Shown: in pieces, positions 1 through 10,321 of the stretch
How the letters are laid out: every line of letters begins with the position of its first letter
Position numbering within the stretch: the first letter of the stretch is position 1
Origin: Selaginella tamariscina
Lineage: Eukaryota; Streptophyta; Lycopodiopsida; Selaginellales; Selaginellaceae
Direction of reading: 5' to 3'
NCBI GenBank assembly: GCA_003024785.1
Contig: PUQB01000740.1
Location: forward strand, 43,285-107,284
Length of the DNA: 64,000 nucleotides
The notes under the pieces: model-generated
The model's input: the letters and a program-made list of their open reading frames with translations, nothing else
What the model was told of the DNA's origin: nothing
The model's database searches: none
Translations under genes and position numbers: made by a program

Positions 1-204
1 GGGATCCCAAAAACCACGTTCTATTGTCAAAGGGATGAGTGGCTAGATGGAGCGTGCACCTTAGTATACGAGAACACTCGCCTAGTCAAAACCCACTCTC
101 ACATTATGAAGCCATACAGATACTCAAGGCTTTTGTACAAGCAAATGCAAACAGGATGCCTCACAAATGCCAAACCACAAATGCAGGGGTTAAGAAAAAT
201 TTCA
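1..204 (+). pseudogene. Transposase-like N-terminal half, 3' end only
   Basis: This is the tail of the same fragment seen whole at 15141-16245, cut by the window edge. Readable pieces are RDEWLDGA and, in another frame, IQILKAFVQANANRMPHK and GVKKNF. Homology to the gene stops abruptly after base 204, where F-box-module flanking sequence begins. In the intact arrangement at 57730 the gene would continue into the middle part. Confidence 0.6.
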
Positions 205-728
205 TACATTTATATATGCAAACTAATGTTAAATTAAATTTTACTTAATGTATATTTTCACACATTGCATTTAAGAATGCTTTATTTATATTCCATACCT
301 TAACTTTTAAGTTTAGGATTTTCTTATAGTTAACTATATATGTATATGAAATGCAGTATTCTCCCCGACCCTACCCATGTGGTTGTCAACTCTAACTGTT
401 GAGAATGCTATTATAAGAGTAACATTTAACCATTTTAATTATCTCTTGTTTATTTTTTAATAAAGTATAAAAAAATGTAGGAGCCTAATCAAGTTGAGAA
501 GTAATGATAAGGGAAGTAAGAATGGAATAAGTAGAAATGTAAAAACATGTTAACTTGTAAAACATGAGATTAAATTAAATTTAATCATTATGATGAAGTT
601 AATCAAGGAAGTTATTAAATTATATAGTAATTAAGTAAGGATATTAAACTAGACCATTGACACATATATTTAATTACAATTTACAATAATCATGTAACCA
701 AATTTCCATGCTCCACGAGCCAAGCCTC
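205..728. repeat. F-box module flanking segment (short form)
   Basis: This AT-rich, non-coding segment normally lies upstream of an F-box copy; its reverse complement is 59576-60051, just before the F-box at 60268. I see no credible reading frame. It contains the dinucleotide-rich stretch around 760-830 at its right edge and the conserved CCCCGACCCTACCCATG stretch near 363-381. Confidence 0.7.
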
Positions 729-1130
729 CAACAAGCAGGTTGCACAAATGCTGGCTGAGGTGCGTGTGCGTGTGCACGTTTTATATAGATAGACACATAC
801 ATATGTACATATTGATACATACTACATACACACAACAACAACAATTTATTAATAAGTTATTGCATTGCAATTGTTTTTTGAGAAGCTACAAGAAAGGATC
901 CAGCTTGTCGTGACTGTTGCCTAGGAGTGCTCAAACTCAGGCTCTCCAAGTCCGGTACAAGTGATGTAGCTGGTATCCGTCATCTTATGCAAAAATTGCC
1001 AACTGTAGAAACTATCCCCACAATGTTACTGGCATTACAAATCATGCATATTATGCGCCCTTGTTGCTTGCACCTAAGCCACTCATTCTTCGTAGGATCG
1101 TATGGATTAACATTTTTAAATTAAAACCAT
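729..1130 (+). pseudogene. TopA (type IA topoisomerase) fragment, short form
   Basis: It starts with the exon end NKQVAQMLAE, then an intron-like stretch with a GTGCGT donor, then a zinc-ribbon-like exon. Here the exon reads PACRDCCLG followed by LKLRLSKSG, with a one-base deletion ahead of it that shifts the frame. The tail runs to the palindrome at 1135-1156. It converges on the F-box copy at 1254-1768. Confidence 0.45.
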
Positions 1131-1134
1131 GGTT

Positions 1135-1156
1135 TTTACTATTCATGAATAGTAAA
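1135..1156. repeat. 22-bp perfect palindrome between convergent fragments
   Basis: The sequence TTTACTATTC/ATGAATAGTAAA is a perfect inverted repeat with no spacer. It sits between the end of the TopA-derived tail (+) and the end of the F-box copy (-). Most F-box modules carry a version of it, for example near 3814-3831, 6089-6108 and 24621-24640. In the modules at 11599 and 32358 one arm is deleted. Confidence 0.85.
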
Positions 1157-1253
1157 CCCTATTAATAATTTCTATAATGAATAAATTGAAAAAGTATTTA
1201 TAAAATTAAAAAAAATAGGATTAAATTTATGTATTTGATTTAATTTAAAATCA

Positions 1254-1768
1254 TTATATAAATTGGTTTAAAATTTGTTGATCTAAATCACCATGGTTTA
1301 TTTGGTGATTTAAGCCGTTTAATCCTTTGTATACTAAAACTGCATCCTCTCCAATCAACGAGATTAAGAATAATTCATTTGACCATGTAGTACTTAAGTG
1401 TAATTCGTTCCTCCATGGTAGATTTTCCATCCATTGACATGTCCATGTAACAATAACAAAATGGCTTAAATACCTAGATAATGCCATTCATTATAGTAGC
1501 CAATGGGTTTAAGTCCAATCTTTCCGCATATAGCAAAATCGAACTTCACACCATCTTCACCGAACTCAATAAACTGGTAGCATGTTTTCTCTTCATTGTA
1601 AACTACATCCCCGTGAGGAGGCGGCAAAGGAGGCAGTTGTTCGATGCTTCTCTTCCAATCTTTACACACTAAACACGCAACGCACCTAGATTTCCTGGAT
1701 AAGCGTGGTAGGATTTCTACCTCCACAATGTCTTGCGGCAAGCCAGGAAGAAGCTCGGCATATGCCAT
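1254..1768 (-). pseudogene. F-box protein fragment, lineage P (module 1)
   Basis: F-box proteins are SCF ubiquitin-ligase adaptors that bind SKP1. The first 100 codons (1768 to 1466) are open and carry the F-box at residues about 9-45: LPQDIVE, then ILPRLSRKSRC, then VCKDWK. The frame closes after HYLGI because of a frameshift typical of all lineage P copies. The rest (to 1254, ending LNQFI) is readable only in another frame. The start reads MAYAELLPG. An additional small deletion removes the GKLE stretch seen in other copies. At about 170 codons even the full version is far shorter than most plant F-box proteins, so this is a captured fragment. Confidence 0.72.
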
Positions 1769-1965
1769 GAGAAAATGAGATCAAATAATACCTAGGGCAT
1801 AGGACATTCCTTAAATACCCACGATTCCACGCGCGCATCCAAGAACCGACGGCCATTCATTCATTGATGATGCTAAACCCTAATCCAATTGACCTTATAC
1901 CCTTAATCAAACCCAATTTAACACCCACACACCCATATTTGTATGGTGTGTTGCAGAGGTACTCT

Positions 1966-2990
1966 TACATTTATATATGCAAACTAATGTTAAATTAAAT
2001 TTTACTTAATGTATATTTTCACACATTGCATTTAAAAATGCTTTATTTATATTCCATACCTTAACTTTTATAAGTTAAAAAAGAGACTCTTTCTTATATT
2101 GTTATATGTACCCTTGTTATTTATATACATCTTAAACCCTCATAGATGCTCTATTTTAGGATTTCCTTATAATTAATTATATATGTATATGGTTGTGAAC
2201 TCTAACTATTGAGAATGCTATTATAAGAATAAGATTTAACCATTTTAATTATCTTTTGTTTATTTTTTATTAGAGTATAAAAACATGTAGGAGCCTAATC
2301 AAGTTGAGAAGTAATGATAAGGGAAGTAAGAATGGAATAAGTAGAAATGTAAAAACATGTTAATTTGTAAAACATGAGATTAAATTAAATTTAGTCATTA
2401 CAATGAATGAACCTCATGTGGACAAGGCAAGGCTAAATACTAGATTTAATTACTAGAAAATTTAAATGAATACAATACTTATATATAAAATTTATTTATA
2501 AAGTTTCTTATTTAAATATAGTATTTTTTCTTAAATGTTATAATTTAAACATAAAATATAAGGTAAATATATTTTATTTTTAATTTTAAAATGATTGAAA
2601 TTATAAACAAGGATATTTATTTATAAATAAGAAGAGTATACAAGGCTAACTTTTTTTATGAGTTTTAAAGTTGAGTTAGCGGAAAGTTAATGAGTCAATT
2701 GTAAACAGTGATTGGTTGATTGGAAACCAACTCATATGATTAATGTATGGGTTTATAAATAAATCATGAAAAAAAATATGCAAGTATGTATCATGCGATT
2801 ATGTAGTATGTTACAATACACTAGCAAAGAAATAATTTATGTTACTTAGGATCAGCAAAACCAGCACATTTTAATATTTAATTAAGGAAGTTATTAAACT
2901 AGACAGTAATTAAGTAAGGAAGTTATTAAACTAGACCATTGACACATATTTAATTACAATTACAATAATCAATGTAACCAAAAATGACTA
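1966..2990. repeat. F-box module flanking segment (long form)
   Basis: This AT-rich segment is the reverse complement of 10322-11381, so together with the adjacent F-box copies it makes one arm of a large inverted repeat in each unit. It has no credible coding capacity. It joins the leader of module 1 to the TopA fragment of module 2. Confidence 0.75.
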
Positions 2991-3084
2991 TAGATCTGAA
3001 GAGTAAACGATCAGCTTCTGCTAAATTCACTAATTAGATATGCATGTTCATTTATATCCATATGTATATATGTGTCCATGCTAA

Positions 3085-3830
3085 CACAGTTATATTACAG
3101 TTTAGGCAATATATGCAGCTGGAGAAGAGATAGTTCCATAGGTATGGCCAAATGGTGACAACATTCCTTTCTCGATACTTTACAGATTTGTAGATTATGG
3201 ATTCACATCAAAAATGGAAGAGCATCTAGACTTTATCTCCTTTGGAAGTGTTGGAGAAAAGACGTGTTCAGGCAGTTTTGGCCAAATTTCCATGCTCCAC
3301 GGGCCAAGCCTCCAACAAGCAGGTTGCACAAATTCTAGCTAAGGTGCGCGCGTGTGTGCACATTTTATATAGATAGACACATACATATGTACATATTGAT
3401 ACATACTACATACACACACAACAACAGTTTATTAGTATTAAGTTATTGCATTGCAATTGTTTCTCGAGAAGCTGACAAGACTGTCACCTAGGAGAGCTCA
3501 AACTCAAGCTCTCCAAGTCCGATACGAGTGATGTAGCTGGTATCCGTCATCTCATGCAAAAAATTGCTAATGCGTTGAGCTGCAACGGAATTGGTATGTC
3601 TGGTTGTTTTTCTGTTTTAATTTGCTTTGTTATGTGCTTTACAGCCTAAAGTGCCTAAAACATCTACACCACTCAATAATTGTAGAAACTATCTCCACAA
3701 TGTTACTGGCATTGCAAATCATGCATATTATGCGCCCTTGTTGCTTGCACCTAATCCACTCATTCTTCGTAGGATTGTATGGATTAACATTTTTAAATTA
3801 AACCATGGTTCTTACTATTCATGAATAGTA
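3085..3830 (+). pseudogene. TopA (type IA topoisomerase) fragment, long form with extra intron
   Basis: Bacterial-type TopA relaxes negatively supercoiled DNA; plants use such enzymes in organelles. After an acceptor-like TTACAG, the sequence encodes a version of VDYGFTSKMEEHLD and, in a shifted frame, DVFRQFWPNFHA. Both match the end of the TopA core. An intron and a zinc-ribbon-like exon (HLGELKLKLSKSDT) follow. This copy lost about 20 bp before the ribbon, including DPACRD. Unlike all 15 other modules it keeps about 90-110 bp at roughly 3556-3670 that look like exon-intron-exon: a GTATGT donor, a T-rich tract and TTACAG. The last exon is open (3656-3824), ending in NIFKLNHGSYYS. Frameshifts rule out function. 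Confidence 0.55.
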
Positions 3831-3917
3831 AACCCTATTAATAATTTCTATAATCAATAAATTATAAAATTAAAGAATATAGGATTAAATTTATGTATTT
3901 GATTTAATTTAAAATTA

Positions 3918-4431
3918 TTATATAAATTGGTTTAAAATTTGTTGATCTAAACCACCATGGTTTATTTGGTGATTTAAACCGTTCAATCCTTCGTATACTA
4001 AAACTGCATCCTCTCCAATCAACGAGATTAAGGATAAGTCATTTGACCATGTAGTACTTAAGTGTAATTCGTTCCTCCATGATAGATTTTTCCATTTCAA
4101 TGTACATGTCCATGTAACAATAACAAAATGGCTTAAATACCCATACCATGCCATTACAGTAGCCTATCTGTTTAAGTCCAATCTTTCCACACATAACAAA
4201 ATCAAACTTCATACCATCTTCACCAAACTCAATAAACTGGTAACATGTTTTCTCTTCATTGTAAACTATAATCCCGTGAGGAGGCGGTAACAGAGGCAGT
4301 TGTTCGATGCTTCTCTTCCAATCTTTACACACTAAACACGCAACGCACCTGGATTTCCTGGATAAGCGTGGCAGGATTTCCACCTTCACAATGTCTTGCA
4401 GCAAGCAAGGAAAAAGCTGGGGATATGCCAT
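3918..4431 (-). pseudogene. F-box protein fragment, lineage Q (module 2), frameshifted
   Basis: It starts MAYPQLFPCLLQDIV. The F-box keeps ILPRLSRKSRC and VCKDWK, but a glycine-leucine-proline stretch near residue 9 is changed to CLL. It reads past the lineage P stop (GYCNGMVWVFKPF) and then hits a one-base insertion in a T run near 4097, which splits it into 3918-4154 and 4039-4431. The otherwise identical copies at 25238 and 45970 lack this insertion. Confidence 0.7.
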
Positions 4432-4540
4432 GAAAAAATGAGATTAAATAATACCTAGGGCATAGGACATTCCTTAAATACCCACGATTCCATGCACGCT
4501 TCTAGGATTCCACGCACTCATCCAAGAACCGATAATAGAT

Positions 4541-5248
4541 TTATGAATTCAATATGTTACATACACATAGATTGAGTACATATGGAACATACATGTGTTT
4601 AACATAATGTTTTCGATAACAAGTCTTTTTGTTGACTTTCTTACCTCCAATACATGCTTTCCATGTCCTAGGGTTCTTTTGCACAAGGTCTCCTCCTTGG
4701 GGGTACTCGTCAAATACGGGTTCATCTCTGTGGTGTGGGGACTCATTATAGCCGTCACTCTGACCTACGTCTAGAGGGCGTGAAAAGCTTCCTTGTGTCA
4801 TGTGTTAGCATACATATCAATAAAATCGGAAGTTTTATAACATTTCCAAGGCACTTTGGTGTTGTAACGAGCCTTGGAATGCTAGTCTTTAAATGATCCA
4901 TCTTGTCATGGATCAAGCACAGGTATTCGAATGGGCGTGAGACAGAAAGCATGAGGTGTGCATAGTACTGAGACCGGCAAGTTTGTTGTGCAATCATGTG
5001 GGCCTCCATCTTCTTTTGAATGGCAATGATCTCCACCAAGGTTTTTGCATAAGCCTCTGCAGGCTTCAATGATGTACAAGTGTCACACTTGGAAAAGCTA
5101 GAGTGTTTTGCAATCTCCACATTCTTAAAATAAGTATTCCATATATTGTTGAAGGTACGAGTGAAGATTGCTTGGAGCCCCATCAAACTGAGGCACTTGT
5201 TCACATGTTCACACAGCTTTAATTGAGTGTAGATTGAAGGCAAAACCT
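4541..5248 (-). pseudogene. Transposase-like middle part (DUF7869-type family), inverted copy 1
   Basis: Reading from 5243 on the minus strand: VLPSIYTQLKLCEHVNKC, then FNNIWNTYF, FSKCDTCTSLK, and HDKMDHLKTSIPRL followed by LTH. These are family landmarks as I remember them: a zinc-binding KCDTC and a candidate first catalytic aspartate in DKMDH. A one-base deletion near 4797 shifts the frame relative to the copies at 26051 and 46782. The end reads YNESPHHRDEP, FDEYPQGGDLVQKNPRTW, likely a C-terminal stretch joined after an internal deletion. It abuts the leader of module 2. Confidence 0.6.
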
Positions 5249-5465
5249 AGAGTACCGCTGCAACACACCATACAAATATGGGTGTGTGGGAGTTAAATTG
5301 GGTTTGATTAAGGGTATAGGGTCAATTGGATTAGGGTTTAGCATCATCAATGAATAAATGGCCGTCGGTTCTTGGATGCGCACGTGGAATCCTGGAAGCG
5401 TGCATGGAATCGTGGGTATTTAAGGAATGTCCTATGCCCTAGGTATTATTTGATCTCATTTTTTC

Positions 5466-5991
5466 ATGGCATATCCCGAGCTTCTTCCTGGCTTGCCGCA
5501 AGACATTGTGGAGGTAGAAATCCTGCCACGCTTATCCAGGAAATCTAGGTGCGTTGCGTGTTTAGTGTGTAAAGATTGGAAGAGAAGCATCGAACAACTG
5601 CCTCCTTTGCCGCCTCCTCACGGGGTTGTAGTTTACAATGAAGAGAAAACATGCTACCAATTTATTGAGTTCAGTGAAGATGGTGTGAAGTTCGATTTTG
5701 CTATATGCGGAAAGATTGGACTTAAACCCATAGGCTACTATAATGAATGGCATTATTTGGGTATTTAAGCCATTTTGTTATTGTTACATGGACATGTGCA
5801 GTGGTAAACTTGAATGGAAAAATCTACCATGGAGGAATGAATTACACCTAAGTAATACATGGTCAAATGAATTATCCTTAATCTCTTTGATTGGAGAAGA
5901 TGTAGTTTTAGTATACAAAGGATTAAACGGTTTAAATCACCAAATAAACCATGGTGGTTTAGATCAACAAATTTTAAACCAATTTATATAA
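5466..5991 (+). pseudogene. F-box protein fragment, lineage P (module 3)
   Basis: The first 100 codons (5466-5768) are open: MAYPELLPGLPQDIVE, F-box to about residue 45, then a proline-rich PPLPPPHG and a stretch ending YYNEWHYLGI. Compared with lineage Q, a few extra bases just before GGGTATTTAAG shift the frame. The remainder (5743-5991) is open in the next frame as far as LNQFI. The product would be a bare F-box with no substrate-binding region. Confidence 0.72.
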
Positions 5992-6096
5992 TGATTTTAA
6001 ATTAAATTAAATACATAAATTTAATCTTATATTCTTTAATTTTATAAATACTTTTTCAATTTATTTATTATAGAAATTATTAATAGGGTTTACTAT

Positions 6097-6550
6097 TCAT
6101 GAATAGTAAGAATCATGGTTTAATCTAAAAATGTTAATCCATACGATCCTACTAAGAATGAGTGGATTAGGTGCAAGCAACAACGGAGGGTGCATAATAT
6201 GCATGATTTGCAATGCCAGTAACATTGTGGAGATAGTTTCTACAATTGGCAATTTTTGCATGAGATGACGGGTACCGGCTACACCACTCATAGCGGACTT
6301 GGAAAGCTTAAGTTTGAGCTCTCCCAAGTGACAGTCACGACAAGCTGGATCCTTTCTTGTCAGCTTCTCGAAAAATAATTGCAATGCAATAACTTAATAT
6401 TAATAAATTGTTGTTGTGTGTGTATGTAGTATGTATCAATATGTACATATGTATGTGTCTATCTATAAAAATGCACACACACATGCACCTCAGCCAGCAT
6501 TTGTGCAACCTGCTTGTTGGAGGCTTGGCCCATGGAGCATGCAAATTTGG
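6097..6550 (-). pseudogene. TopA fragment, short form (module 3)
   Basis: On the minus strand it begins with HAPWAKPP (the exon end, frame-shifted) and an intron-like CA/GT-rich stretch. The zinc-ribbon exon follows: KDPACRDCHLGELKLKLSKS. The ribbon has one CxxC pair and the GxLxLKLSK tail typical of TopA C-terminal ribbons. An indel lets the frame run on into LAPNPLILSRIVWINIF, giving an open frame of 95 codons (6384 to 6097). Confidence 0.5.
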
Positions 6551-6985
6551 CCAAAACTGTTGTTAATGGTGTTGGTTCTAAAATAAATAGAACACTAACC
6601 ACCACTTGAGCATGTGACAAAGCATCTATCGAGCATGTTTACATATCATATGCTTCTTCTTCAAAATCGATTGCACCACCACATGATCACACATGGAAGA
6701 ACCATAAAGATAAGCATGAAATTTATGAATCTCAAACAATCATCAAACACTCCTTACTTGTAGTCAAATAATTGAGGTTCAGATTGCTAAGACTTAACTA
6801 ACATATAAAATGAATTAGAAGTAGGAATTTCTTACATGAGATCAACACTCATATTCAATATTTAAAGCATTAATACAAAAATAAAGGGATGAAAGAAATC
6901 AAGGTAATGAAGAAAATGGACAAAGTTAAGAGATGAATAAGAGATTAAAAAAATATTGACACTTAGAGACTAAGAGAAAGAAGAG
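6551..6985. other. AT-rich stretch without recognisable genes
   Basis: This is unique-looking sequence within the unit, conserved at 27369-27800, 48102-48530 and 61351-61795. I see no motif that identifies a gene. Its A-rich right end leads into the RT relic on the minus strand and may be the relic's degraded downstream part. Confidence 0.5.
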
Positions 6986-7448
6986 AACTATAGTAAAGCA
7001 TGAAATGGAGTTGTTTCATCAGACAAATGAGAAACAAATTATGCCAAGTATGTGGCCTTGCCCAAGAACTATTGAAGCTCGTGATGTGTCTTTGACACAA
7101 AAACTCTTCCATCACGAGAAATAAAACTCTTAAATACTTGACAGAAGTTTAGCCAAACTTAATAAAATCATCCATTTGTGGTATAGGGTAGCTATTTGGT
7201 ATTGTCACATAATTTGCAAGTCATAAATCTATTGTGAAATGCATGTCACAATTTACTTCCTTGATGATATGAGACTCAAAAGCCCAAGAACTACACAAAG
7301 GTTGCATCACACCTCGAGCTAACATATATTGAACAACTTGTGTCATAACCTTTCCCTCTCCCCTAAGTCAACGAAGCAAAGGGCTAATTGTATTTATGAA
7401 AGGGCCCCTGGTCATGATGACCCAGGGTTGCTTGAGTCTTTCTCATAT
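6985..7448 (-). pseudogene. Ty3/gypsy reverse-transcriptase relic
   Basis: Minus-strand translation gives LARGVMQPLCSSWAFESHI, FTIDL, a stop, LANYVTIPNSYPIPQMDD, then KYLRVVISRDG and, after more stops, FLGKATYLA. These match successive blocks of gypsy-type RT up to the start of the RNase H connection. The block with the catalytic YxDD is missing: QMDD and KYLR are only a few codons apart. A one-base deletion in a C run breaks this copy where the copies at 28269 and 49001 stay open. Confidence 0.6.
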
Positions 7449-7654
7449 ATCCCACATATCACACAATTTTTACACATGTTGTAATTCACTAGGTCAAAAC
7501 TATGACAACTTGCGACATCTCTTGCTTCTTTGATAGTGATCAATGATGAATCAAAGCCTTGATTGGTGCTACATCCTACGTATCAATTCAATGTTAGTGT
7601 TGACTTCAATTCTTCTAGCAACAACAAGTTGTTACAAATCAAAAAACTGATTGG

Positions 7655-7731
7655 GCATTTTAGGGGCATGCATGTCCAAGGTTGTGAAGAAAGACTTTTT
7701 GTACCAAGGATAGTGCGTGCCCCTAAAATGC
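7655..7731. repeat. 77-nt hairpin with 18-bp arms
   Basis: Left arm GCATTTTAGGGGCATGCA (7655-7672) and right arm TGCGTGCCCCTAAAATGC (7714-7731) pair at 17 of 18 positions, with the exception able to form G-U in RNA. The loop is 41 nt. It could be a small foldback transposon remnant or a transcribed stem-loop; nothing shows expression. Confidence 0.7.
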
Positions 7732-8340
7732 TGCGAGTTTAATTCTTTTAGTAAGAGGTTGGTGCATTGCCTAAGCAAGATTAACAAGGGAAATTGTATA
7801 AAATTGTACAATTATGTGTACAAAAGAATACAGATAGCTACGTTAATGCACAACATGCACTTGACATCATTTATTGATTGAATTTTGATATAAATATTTA
7901 AGTTATTCATTTTTAAGGAAACATTATAGATCCTCAAATTTTGAGTGTGAAAAGGCATGTGTATTAGCTTAAGTAAAGAATGACAATTGTGATACTCACA
8001 GAGAAACATGTGCACAAGGGTTGTTGTAGCCTAGGAAATTCTCTCTCACACGCACACGTGTGCAAAGATTAAATTACAATTGGTTAAGAGAACATATGTA
8101 GTTGATTCATGAACTTCAACTCGAGAAGCGTATTGAGCACATCTCTCAATCATCTCAAACTCTCCATGAAGTTTACAACAACTCAAGAGTGTACTCCACT
8201 CTATATCCTGGTTGATAGTGGTTGACCATTGTCAAACATCTAGCTGGCGTGAGCGAGGAGAAGCAGAGGACATACAACGGGTGCAGACTAACAACTCAAA
8301 TCCATATTTGTATCTCTCACAAGGGGTTTTTCATTTGTAT
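7732..8340. other. Unassigned region with short open frames
   Basis: A 67-codon minus-strand frame (7812-8015) is identical in all four copies, but this only reflects recent duplication. A plus-strand stretch near 8098-8215 reads LIHELQLEKRIEHISQSSQ and continues after two stops as VKHLAGVSEEKQRTYNG. This looks like decayed coding sequence, but I cannot name the family. Confidence 0.4.
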
Positions 8341-8650
8341 TACTTTATTTCTTCAGATTTCCTCTTTCCTTGTTAGGAGCAACACTAAATTGGGTGTTAT
8401 CATATAAAAAAAGCATGACACAGCTGTGCTGTTTACAATCAAGTATTATAAACAAATTTAAAGTACTTATAAAGACTCACTCACTTACAATCAAAATTTA
8501 GGGTTTACATAAACAAATTTATATTCTCTTTATAAATACATACTACTTTTATGAATCCATTAGGATTGCACTAGAATTTGTTAGGGATTTATCTTATTTA
8601 CACATCCCATTTACTTCGAATTATCGATTAGCCGAGATTTCATATAATTC
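8340..8650. other. Leader-like segment shared with the element at 14030-14340
   Basis: A pyrimidine-rich stretch is followed by GGAGCAACACTAAATTGGGT, AAGTATTATAAACAAATTTA and TTAGGGATTTATCTTATTTA. All have close counterparts in the same order at 14030-14340. The two transposase-like copies in each unit therefore share a 5' region and are diverged members of one family. Confidence 0.6.
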
Positions 8651-8850
8651 TCGATGGGGAATTAATCCCGCCAATGCTTCCCGCCTCTTAAAATGGTAGG
8701 CATGACTAATTTTGTCCACAACTTTCTGAATCAGGGAGAGGTGGCATGATTAATTCTGCCAATGCTTCCCCACCCACAACTTCTGAGGGTGACGAGATTA
8801 ATCTGCCCACCATTTTAAGAAGTGGGGAAGCATTGACGGGATTAATCTAA
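8651..8850. repeat. Small GGATTAATCC palindrome array
   Basis: About five decayed copies of the palindromic core lie in 200 bp, for example GGGGAATTAATCCCGCC and GACGGGATTAATCT. They are separated by GCTTCCCCGCC-like and GTGGGGAAGC-like arms that can pair with each other. The array joins the decayed transposase-like sequence at 8850 with no N-terminal half between them. Confidence 0.7.
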
Positions 8851-10321
8851 ACTCAATTGAAGTTGTGTGAACATGTGAACAAGTGCCTCAGTTTGATGGG
8901 GGCTCCAAACAATCTACACCAATACCTTGAACAACATATAGATTACTCAGTTTAAGATGTGGAGATTACAAAACACTCTTTTTTCAAGTGTGACACTTGT
9001 ACATCATTAAAGATTGTAAATGCTTTTGTGCAAAACCCTTGGTGGAGATCATTGCCATTCAAAAGAAGATGGAGGCCCACATGATTGCACAATAAACTTG
9101 CCGATCTAATTACTATGCACACTGCATGCTTTGTATGTCACACCCATTAAATACCTGTGCTTAATCCACGATAAGATTGATCATTGAAAGACCAACATTT
9201 TAAAGCTAGTTGCAACACCAAAGTGCCTTGGAAATGTCATGAAAATTTCGATTTCATTAACAAGTGTGTTAACACATGGACATGATTGTGAATCATATGG
9301 ACACTTTTCATTTCCATAATGGTTTAACGACTCCAATTTCACTATTGGGTTGTTAAATATGTGTTTTAGAAACCTTAAAGCCCATTCACAAACAAGTCTT
9401 ATGGGTGATTTCAAAGTGAAAAACAACACCTCCAACCTTTACACAATGCTCTCATGAACACATTTGCACTTGAGGCTACTTGGGAATATGGGAGGCACTG
9501 TCAGTAGCCTGCACAAAAAAATGATGGCCCGATTGAGAGTTCCAGTTTATTGTAGGGATCTAACTCAGACAGTACAAGTGTTATCAACATCAAACTAGCT
9601 TCCTCGTGATTTGCTTTTACAAATTGACAATTGTGCATGCAAGAACAAAAATAAGTAAATCATTTTAGTTAAGGGTTTCTCAAGCTCATACTTACTTTTA
9701 TTTTCTATATACGTATTAGCATACTTGTCAATGTTTGTTGCCAAAGCTGTGTTTAAAACAATCACACTTAGTTTTCTTATGGTTGGTGACATTCATGAAG
9801 ATATTAATGCATTCTTTAGCAAGGTCTCCAACTCTACAAAATGGAAAGTGCACTTACCTTACCACATATGATGGATCTTTTTGAAAATTGCATCTTCAAA
9901 AAAATTATGCTCTACTCATAATTGAGGTGCCAAACTTCAAAAAGTTTCTTAAAGAGTATATCAAAGAGAGAAGCGATTCTTTAACTGGTCACTTTGTACA
10001 ACAACAATTCTTCTTCTCCACAGGAGATGTTATACCTAATATGTAATACAAGTTACAGCCATCCATCAGAACAAGAGTGGTTACTCAAAGAGGACTTAAT
10101 GCTCTTCAAAAGTGGAAAGCCACTTCTCCCAAAGGGATAACTAACGGGATAACTAGACCTTATTTCACAAAGTGCCCAACTCAAGAAAAAAAGTTTATTA
10201 TTGATGACCTCAAAAAGTATGTGACATGGGTTCAAAAATTGATGCTAAAAAATTGTGATGAGGTGACTGGTTACTCAGAACTATATAAGCATATGATTAA
10301 CAATTGTAAGATTGCTATTTG
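8851..10321 (+). pseudogene. Transposase-like middle and C-terminal half (DUF7869-type), decayed
   Basis: Pieces in order, across frames: KCDTCTSLK; a version of the DKMD region changed at 9170-9190; LTHGHDCESYGHFS; FNDSNFTIGLLN; LPRDLLLQIDN and CACKNKNK (9599-9655); then, after an intron-like gap with a GT donor but no good acceptor, YVLAYLSMFVAK and FLMVGDIHEDINAFFSKVS (9710-9847). The C-terminus ends YKHMINNCKIAI (10077-10322). The family normally has VGHTHEDID, so a histidine and the last aspartate of this motif are lost. Many stops are present. A short duplication near 10137-10160 (GGGATAACTA repeated) is unique to this copy. Confidence 0.6.

Larger units (their letters stand above)
205..5248. 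repeat. Variable block J1 (right-hand portion, inverted form)
   Basis: This is the right part of an inverted and expanded block; its left part lies outside the window. Contents are flanking segment, F-box module (-), long flanking segment, TopA fragment (+), F-box (-), and transposase middle part (-). The right junction at 5248/5249 joins the start of the transposase middle part (minus strand) to the leader of the next plus-strand F-box module. This is one of the two joints expected from inverting 57731-60051. Confidence 0.8.

Noticed and set aside
1481-1672. 63-codon frames antisense to each lineage P F-box copy (MPFIIVANGFKSNL... type)
   Set aside because: They mirror the F-box coding strand, have no family resemblance and exist only because the opposite frame is open.
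205-1966. LTR retrotransposon with F-box modules as LTRs
   Set aside because: The modules occur in both orientations and lack TG...CA ends, a primer-binding site and a polypurine tract. They carry gene fragments that LTRs would not.
205-5248. Helitron insertion interpretation (a CTAG-like end at 5245-5250)
   Set aside because: The empty site at 57721-57740 does not fit insertion between A and T. A plain inversion of 57731-60051 explains both junctions without extra assumptions.
7812-8015. 67-codon frame identical in all four copies
   Set aside because: Identity reflects recent duplication of the whole unit. Composition is that of AT-rich non-coding DNA and no motif is seen.
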